From the NCBI GenBank assembly GCA_003049465.1, contig PYSS01000169.1, positions 1-25,445 on the forward strand: a stretch of DNA of 25,445 bases. Reading direction: 5' to 3'. Source of the stretch: Magnaporthiopsis rhizophila. Its lineage: Eukaryota > Ascomycota > Sordariomycetes > Magnaporthales > Magnaporthaceae. The translations under genes and the position numbers were made by a program. Each line of letters begins with the position of its first letter. The first letter of the stretch is position 1. Under the pieces are notes generated by a model. It ran no database searches. It worked only from the letters and a program-made list of their open reading frames with translations, and was not told where the DNA came from. Positions 20,364-25,445 of this stretch are shown piece by piece.

Positions 20364-21850
20364 CCCGAAAGGGTCTGTAGTTGACGCTTTCCGCAAGCAA
20401 GCAGCCGCCCATCCAGACGCGACAGCAGTTATCGACTCGTCGGCTAAGATGACATACAAGGAGCTCGACGAAAAGTCTAGCCGGCTGGAGACATGGCTCC
20501 GCCGCCGCAAGGGCACGGGCCCGGAAAGTCTTGTTGGCGTGCTCGCGCTGCGGTCCTGCGAGGCAATCGTGGCGTTCCTCGGCGTGCTCAAGGCGAACCT
20601 CGCCTACATTCCGCTCGACACCAACGCACCGGCAGCACGAATCGCGACGATCCTATCGACCGTGGCGGAAAAGACACTGGTGCTTCTCGGCCGCGACGTC
20701 CCTCCGCCGGACTGCCCGACAGCCGGCGTCGAGCTGACCAGGATCGCCGACGCTCTCCGGAACGCGGGCCCGGCAGAAGCGGCACCTGCGTGACAGCAGC
20801 CCTCGGCCGCAAGCCTTGCTTATGTCATGTTCACGTCTGGCTCGACGGGCCGCCCAAAAGGCGTGATGGTGGAGCACCGCGGCGTCGTGCGGTTGGCAAG
20901 TGAGCCAGACGTGGCCCTGCGGGGGGGCACCCATCGCCCACATGGCGAACACGGCATTCGACGCCGCCACTTGGGAGATATACACGGCCATTTAAGCGGT
21001 GGCACATTGGTTTGTATCGACCACATGACCCTGCTGGACCCCGTTGGGGGGGGGGAGGGGCGGTTTTGCGGAAAAGGGGATCCGCGGGGCCTTGTTCACG
21101 CCCGCGCTCCTCAAGGAATGTATGACCTCGGCGCCTGCCGCGCTTGCCGGGTTGGATCTGCTGTGGTCGGCGCCGTCTTCAACATGTACGGGCCGACGGA
21201 GAACTCGTGCATTAGCGCCAAGTACCGTGTGCCGGTAGGCGAGGAGACCTATGCCAACGGTGTCCCGATCGGCCGGGCAATCGCCAATTCCGGGGCTTTC
21301 ATCATGGATGGCCAGCAGAAAATGATTCCCATCGGCGTCATGGGAGAGCTCGTTGTGACGGGAGATGGACTCGCGCGCGGCTACACGGACCCGGCGCTAA
21401 ACGACGGTCGCTTTGTCGGCGTAACAATCAACGGGAGGACGACGAGGGCATATAGGACTGGCGACCGGGTCCGATACCGGGCGGACGGCTAGATCGAGTT
21501 CTTCGGCCGCATGGACCAGCAGATCAAGATTCGAGACCACCGGATCGAACTGGCCGAGGTCGAACACGCCATTATCAGCCACGACGCAGTTCAAGACGCG
21601 GCGGTCGTCGTTCGGGTACAAAAGAGCCAGGTGCCGGAAATGGTCGGCTCCTTGACGTCCCGGCCGGACGACGCTGCGAAGCAGCTCCGAAACCGGGAAG
21701 GGCAATTCGCAGCACAGTCGAGGGTGAGATTTGTCGTCGACCGCAAGCCCCGCCCCCGTCGTACATGGTCCCTGAGCGGATCATGGTTCTGGGCCAGATG
21801 CCCCCCAATGCCAACGGCAAGGTCGATCGGAATACACTTGCCCGAATGGC
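20364..21850 (+). other. NRPS adenylation domain 3, broken
   Basis: Motifs seen include MTYKELDEKSS, LAYIPLDTNAPAARI, AYVMFTSGSTGRPKGVMVEH (A3), FDAATWEIY (A4, another frame), NMYGPTENS (A5), GELVVTGDGLARGY (A6), YRTGDRVRYRADG (A7), KIRDHRIELAEVE (A8) and NANGKVDRNTL (A10). Lesions are TGA at 20791-20793, frame changes in the G run near 20930, near 20991 and near 21045, and a deletion with frame change between A4 and A5 near 21165. TAG at 21490-21492 replaces a Gln, and the frame changes again near 21720. The first pocket residues read Asp-Ala-x-x-Trp, but the rest of the specificity code is damaged. Confidence 0.92.
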
Positions 21851-21894
21851 CCAGACAGTACCTAAATGGGTCGACAGAACCATGGATGAGGTTT

Positions 21895-22110
21895 TTGCAC
21901 CTACAGGAGAAGTCGAGGAGATCATACATGCGGTCATCGCCGAGGTTAGTCAACCTCCCACCCAATCGCGTCCCGGCAAACCGCTCCTTTATCGGCTCGG
22001 GCGGCGACTCCATCACCGCATGCAGGTTATGGCCCTCTGCCGTCAGGGAGGCGTCTTCCTGGGGGTCCGGGACATTCTTGAGAGCGCTACCATCGCTGAT
22101 ATGGCTACCA
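21895..22110 (+). other. NRPS carrier (T) domain 3, E-type core
   Basis: EEIIHAVIAEV is read in one frame, then SFIGSGGDSITA in a second and MQVMALCRQGG in the first again. The Ser codon is at 22009-22011. The core GGDSI, with Asp in place of the His of GGHSL in domains 1 and 2, is the form usually found on carriers that feed an epimerization domain. That agrees with what follows. Confidence 0.88.
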
Positions 22111-22174
22111 AGACCAACAGACTGAGTCTCGCCCGAGCTCCTGCCTAAGGCAGCACCGAGACGCTTGGCGAGGA

Positions 22175-23470
22175 GGACGAATTCGCCCCTTTCCCTCTTT
22201 CTCCCATTCAGAAGCTTTATTTCGCGCAATCCCCGGACGGAGAGAATCACTACAACCAGAGCATGCTCCTCAAACTCTAGCGGCCTACCCCAGAGTCTGT
22301 TGTTCGCGAGGCTCTTTCGGAGCTGGTGCGTTATCATCTGATGCTCCGCGCCCGCTTCCAAAGGGACTCGGCAGAAGACAAGTGGATGCAGAGGGTGAGC
22401 CCGAACGCCGACGAGGCATTTTCCTTCGCCAGAAGCAACGTGCCGACTTGGGAGGAGGCCCAGGGCACCATGCTCAAGGCTGGATGTTGCCTTGACATCA
22501 CTAGCGGGCCAATGCTGGCAGCTAGTTTCCTCCACATCGGTGAATCAACCTCACTCTTCCTAGTCGCCCACCACCTCGTCGTTGACCTCGTGTCCTGGCG
22601 AGTAATGTTGCGAGATCTCGAGAAGCTTATCGGTGGCATGTCGCTGCCTAAGACGCAAGAGTCGTGGTCGTATCAGCCATGGGTTCGCAGCCTCCAGAGC
22701 TACGCCGAGACAGAGGCGTCAGCTGCTACTCTGACGCTGCCGTTTGCGATACCGGAGCCGAATACCGAGTTCTGGGGCATAGACGAATCGTCGCCCAACA
22801 ACGAATTCACCAACCTGGTGCAGGGCGAGTTCACCCTTGACCCATCCTTGACCGACATCCTCCTTCATGCTGCCGAAAAGACCTTGCGGGCCGAAGTCCC
22901 GGACGTCCTTCTAGCCATGGCGGCGCACACTTTTGCCGTCATCTTCCCAGGGCGTGCAGCACCATCTTTACACACCGAGACCCACGGCAGGGACCATCCT
23001 CGCGGGGGCACGGCCATCCCGGTTCACAAGACGGTCGGTTGGTTCACGGCGATTGTGCCCCTTGTGATCACCGCCGCCGGCGGAAGCGACTACGCCGACT
23101 CCGCCATACAAGCAAGGATATCCGGCGCACCGTATCCGGCCTGGGGGTGCCTTACTCCACATCCAAGACGCTTCAGGGGTCGCAAAAGCCAACTATGGAA
23201 ATTGTGTTTAACTATCTCGGTCGCTTCCAGCAGCTCGAGCGCCCGGACGGCCTTTTTGAGTCACTACCAGGTTCCATGCACCCCATGGATGTCAGGCTTT
23301 CTGCCGCCCGCCTCTCCGTGATCGATGTGTCCGCAGTCGTCGAGAGGGGCGCGCTGACCGTGTCCTGGAACTACAACGCAAGGATCCATCATCAGGACAA
23401 GCTGGCCAGGTGGTTTTCCCTGTACGATCAAGCGCTGACCGAGGTTGCCTCTGCCCTGCAAAAGGCCTTG
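22175..23470 (+). other. NRPS epimerization (E) domain
   Basis: E domains convert the tethered L-residue to the D form. The start FPLSPIQKLYFAQSPDGENH is followed by LVRYHLMLRARFQ, the diagnostic HHLVVDLVSW (22569-22598), ETHGRDH, TVGWFTAIVPL and, after a frame change near 23090, GVPYSTSK, IVFNYLGRFQQL and GALTVSWNYNARIHHQD. The HHxxxDxxSW form separates it from condensation domains. Two stops occur near its start, TAA 22146-22148 (in the linker) and TAG 22278-22280. Apart from these, the first 800 bases are continuous. Confidence 0.92.
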
Positions 23471-23539
23471 CCGCGGCTGACCAGCAGCGACGTTCCCCTG
23501 TTGTGCCTCCTCCGAGCCCTCAACGACGCACTGGCGGCC

Positions 23540-24810
23540 GTCTCGCGCGGCGGCGTCGAAGCAGTCCAAGACGTGTACCCCACATCGCCGATGCAGCGCG
23601 GCATTCTCCTCAGCCGGTCCAAGAACGCCTCGCAGTACGACGTCCACGCCGTCTGGGAGATCAACCCCTCCGGGGGTCGCGGCGCCGGCAGGGTCGACAC
23701 GTCGCGGCTGCGCCGCGCCTGGCGCCGCGTCGTCCAGCGACACCCATGCTCCGAACAGTCTTCATCGACGCCGGCCTCCGCGACGACTCTCCATTCGACC
23801 AGGTCGTACTTAGGGAGCTCGACCCCTCTATCGCGTTCTTCACATGCGGGGACGACGAGGCTGCGGCGATGGAAAAGCTTTGGGACTCGTGCCGCGGAGG
23901 CTTCGACCCAGACGCTCCCACGCACCGCCTTGCCATATGCGCCTGCCCTGGAGGCAAGGCTTATGCGCGCTCCCAGGTCAGCCACGCCCTGGTGGACGCG
24001 ACATCGCTGCAGATCCTTGTAAGGGACTGGGCCCGCGTTTACGCCGACGACCTCCCGGCCGGCCCCGGTCCTTCCCACTCGAGTTACATTGCCCACGTCC
24101 AAAAAACCTCGCTCGAGTCGTCCCTCCGGTTCTGGACCGCCCGCCTCGAGGGTGCCACCGTCTGCCGTCTTCCCCGACTGACCCATGGCATCGTGCGGAC
24201 CGGTCAAGGGGAGATTCGCCGCCTTGACGTTGACGTGCCTTTTGGCCACCGCCTCGACGCACGGGCGAGGCGGCTCCGCGTCTCCGTCGCTAACATATTC
24301 CGGCTCGCCTGGGCCTTGGTCCTCCGCTCCTACACCAGCGTCCAGGACGTTTGCTTCGGCTACATCGCGTCGGGCAGGTACGTCGAGCTCGACGGCATCT
24401 CGGACGTCGTGGGTCCCTTTATCAACATCCTCGTCTCGCGCCTGGTATTTGACCAGCGCAGCACGGCCGCGGCCACCTTACGGCGCCTCTTCGCCGCCTA
24501 CGTAGACGGCCTACCACACCAGCACGCACCGCTGGCCGACATCTTGCACGCGCTCCAGGTGCCTGGCGGTCAGCTGTTCAACAACGGCCTTGCCATCCCA
24601 AAAGTTGCCTACCAGGCAGTCCCAGGACCTAGAACTATCTTTCCGCCCTATCCGGGGTGTCGATCCTACAGAGGCAAGCCTTCTTCTTTTCCTTCCTTTC
24701 TCATCCAGCTAGCAACTAACCCGCCCCCAGTTCGATGTCATGCTTAACGTGCTGAGCGGCGACTCCGTCGGCTTCTCCATCGACTACCGTTGGGCAGTGA
24801 TGCGATGGGT
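23540..24810 (+). other. Terminal condensation-like domain (C-terminal)
   Basis: It begins with VQDVYPTSPMQRGILLS and, after a frame change near 23744, continues with MLRTVFIDAGL, the catalytic region SHALVDATS (23980-24006), DVCFGYIASGRYVELDG and VVGPFINILVSRLVF. The SHxxxDxxS form replaces HHxxxDG. Fungal synthetases that lack a thioesterase often end in such a domain, which releases the peptide by cyclization. After a further frame change near 24650 and an intron it ends with FDVMLNVLSG and DSVGFSIDYR. The sequence then loses similarity around 24795, so the last residues are lost or replaced. The macrocyclizing role is inferred from family knowledge. Confidence 0.87.
24674..24730 (+). other. 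Probable GC-AG intron in the terminal condensation domain
   Basis: The reading GVDPTE stops at GAG (24671-24673) and resumes with FDVMLNV at 24731. Between them lie 57 bp with donor GCAAGC, a pyrimidine-rich middle, the branch-like ACTAAC at 24714-24719 and acceptor CCCCCAG ending at 24730. Joining restores the expected DPTE-(x)-DVM segment. GC donors are a known minor class in fungi. Alternatively a GT donor mutated to GC during decay. Confidence 0.75.
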
Positions 24811-24968
24811 GAGTAATGCGCACTTCCAAACGGCGTGGTGGTGTGAAGGCCACCAAAATGGCCACGTGCAAGAAAAGGCGACCCAACCAATTCTCACCAC
24901 ATATGCCACCCTGTTAAGGTGTGGTCAAGCGGGCTTTTTGGGATGAGTCAACTACTTCAGCGGGAATA

Positions 24969-24985
24969 TAAATAAATAAATAAAT
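24969..24985 (+). repeat. (TAAA)4 tract
   Basis: Four perfect TAAA units follow the end of the synthetase relic. They contain overlapping AATAAA hexamers and could be its polyadenylation region. Alternatively they are the simple-repeat tail of an inserted non-LTR element. Confidence 0.85.
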
Positions 24986-24995
24986 CGATTAACGT

Positions 24996-25031
24996 CAGTG
25001 CCTCAGGCACTGTCACGTGTTCGCACACGTG
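24996..25031. repeat. Two adjacent perfect hairpins
   Basis: CAGTGCCT-C-AGGCACTG (24996-25012) is followed after one base by CACGTGT-TCGC-ACACGTG (25014-25031). The block is surrounded by repeated GTCAG motifs (GTCAGTG, GTCAGTACCGTCAGG). Dense small palindromes and repeats like this resemble a transposon end, but no matching partner is seen in the window. Confidence 0.75.
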
Positions 25032-25216
25032 TCAGTACCGTCAGGCAGCCACCCTAGTGGCTCTCAGACGTGCCCGCGGCGGCGGCTGGGCAGTTTTACG
25101 TGGTCGCTTTGCGCCGACTCTAGGGGGCTAGGTACAGGGAAAGTTTTAACCACGGGGCAACTGTAAAACCCTACTCCTGCCCTCCTCTCTTTCTTTCTCG
25201 GGGCCCTTGCGTCCCT

Positions 25217-25445
25217 CTATTCCAGCCTCCCGACCTCCACGATCAGAAATTCCTCCTCGGTGTCTGAGTCAGCCGGGCCATCCGCCCGGGTCCCTTGTCC
25301 CTTGACCTCGACTCCGTCTTTGTTGACCTGCATCACTTGTTCGGTCCCTAGGCTCTTGAGGGCTCTCTCGACCCTGGCGCGGACTACGGCGTTCTTGCCC
25401 CTCCTCCACCACCTGGCCTCCTCTGAATCGCGTGCTGGGGGGGGG
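25217..25445 (-). CDS. C-terminal part of unidentified acidic-tailed protein, runs off window
   Basis: On the minus strand one frame is open from the window edge to TAG at 25217-25219, about 76 codons. It reads a basic, Trp-containing helix-like stretch (SEEARWWRRGKNAVVRARVE) and then a hydrophilic region. It closes with an acidic tail, ADSDTEEEFLIVEVGRLE. The basic-then-acidic pattern could belong to a transposable-element structural protein or a nucleic-acid-binding protein, but I do not recognise it. The start lies beyond 25445 and the C run at the very edge makes the first codons uncertain. Confidence 0.45.
   Translation of the reverse strand, partial: PPPARDSEEARWWRRGKNAVVRARVERALKSLGTEQVMQVNKDGVEVKGQGTRADGPADSDTEEEFLIVEVGRLE

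Larger units (their letters stand above)
12987..24946 (+). pseudogene. Multimodular nonribosomal peptide synthetase, decayed
   Basis: NRPS assembly lines join amino acids held as thioesters on carrier (T) domains. The relic reads C(3' half)-A-T / C-(A remnant)-MT-T / C-A-T-E / C(terminal). Embedded N-methyltransferase domains like this one occur in cyclosporin- and beauvericin-type synthetases. The reading frame changes about nineteen times, for example near 13005, 13347, 13519, 14379, 14780, 14923, 16320, 18078, 18835, 19841, 20930, 20991, 21045, 21165, 21720, 21945, 22020, 23090, 23744 and 24650; each position is approximate and some may be deletions. In-frame stops lie at 14456, 14857, 17218, 17245, 20791, 21490, 22146 and 22278. 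The first condensation domain lacks its N-terminal half, so upstream modules may be lost. No tailoring, transporter or regulatory gene of a cluster is present in the window. The last frame ends at TGA 24944-24946. Confidence 0.95.

Overview
The window looks like accessory chromosomal DNA of a filamentous ascomycete (Pezizomycotina, most likely a Sordariomycete). Three things point that way: short fungal spliceosomal introns (one GT-AG, one GC-AG), a fungal NLR of the NACHT-WD40 type, and a multimodular fungal-style nonribosomal peptide synthetase (NRPS) with an embedded N-methyltransferase. Protein-like stretches are GC-rich and spacers are mixed. I found no tRNA, rRNA, CRISPR array or bacterial operon structure.

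Layout. Bases 1-2640 hold no gene I can support. From 2701 to 5740 there are three gene relics: a fungal PD-(D/E)XK nuclease-like gene (+), a fragment of the large subunit of replication protein A (-), and a second, different PD-(D/E)XK-like ORF (-). Bases 5741-7656 are non-coding, with a small tandem duplication and a palindrome. From 7657 to 10514 lies an NLR pseudogene (N-terminal helical domain, NACHT, one intron, three near-identical WD40 repeats) with four in-frame stops and a changed Walker A motif. Bases 10515-12960 are non-coding but contain a 16-bp perfect inverted repeat and a ~757-bp non-autonomous element with ~190-200-bp terminal inverted repeats. From 12987 to about 24800 runs a ~12-kb NRPS relic. 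It can be read as [half C]-A-T-C-[A largely deleted, MT kept]-T-C-A-T-E-C(terminal). About nineteen frameshifts, eight in-frame stops and several internal deletions break it. The right end holds a (TAAA)4 tract, two adjacent hairpins and the C-terminal part of an unidentified minus-strand ORF that leaves the window.

How it fits together. No obviously intact, complete gene can be shown. The window reads as a graveyard of accessory genes (secondary metabolism, NLR, nuclease-like) beside a stray piece of a housekeeping gene. Most nonsense codons are explained by C-to-T (or complementary G-to-A) changes, and the two arms of the inverted-repeat element differ mainly by transitions. That fits repeat-induced point mutation (RIP) or cytosine deamination. 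Many single-base indels fall in homopolymers, so some frameshifts could instead be sequencing error. The large deletions and nonsense changes cannot be explained that way.
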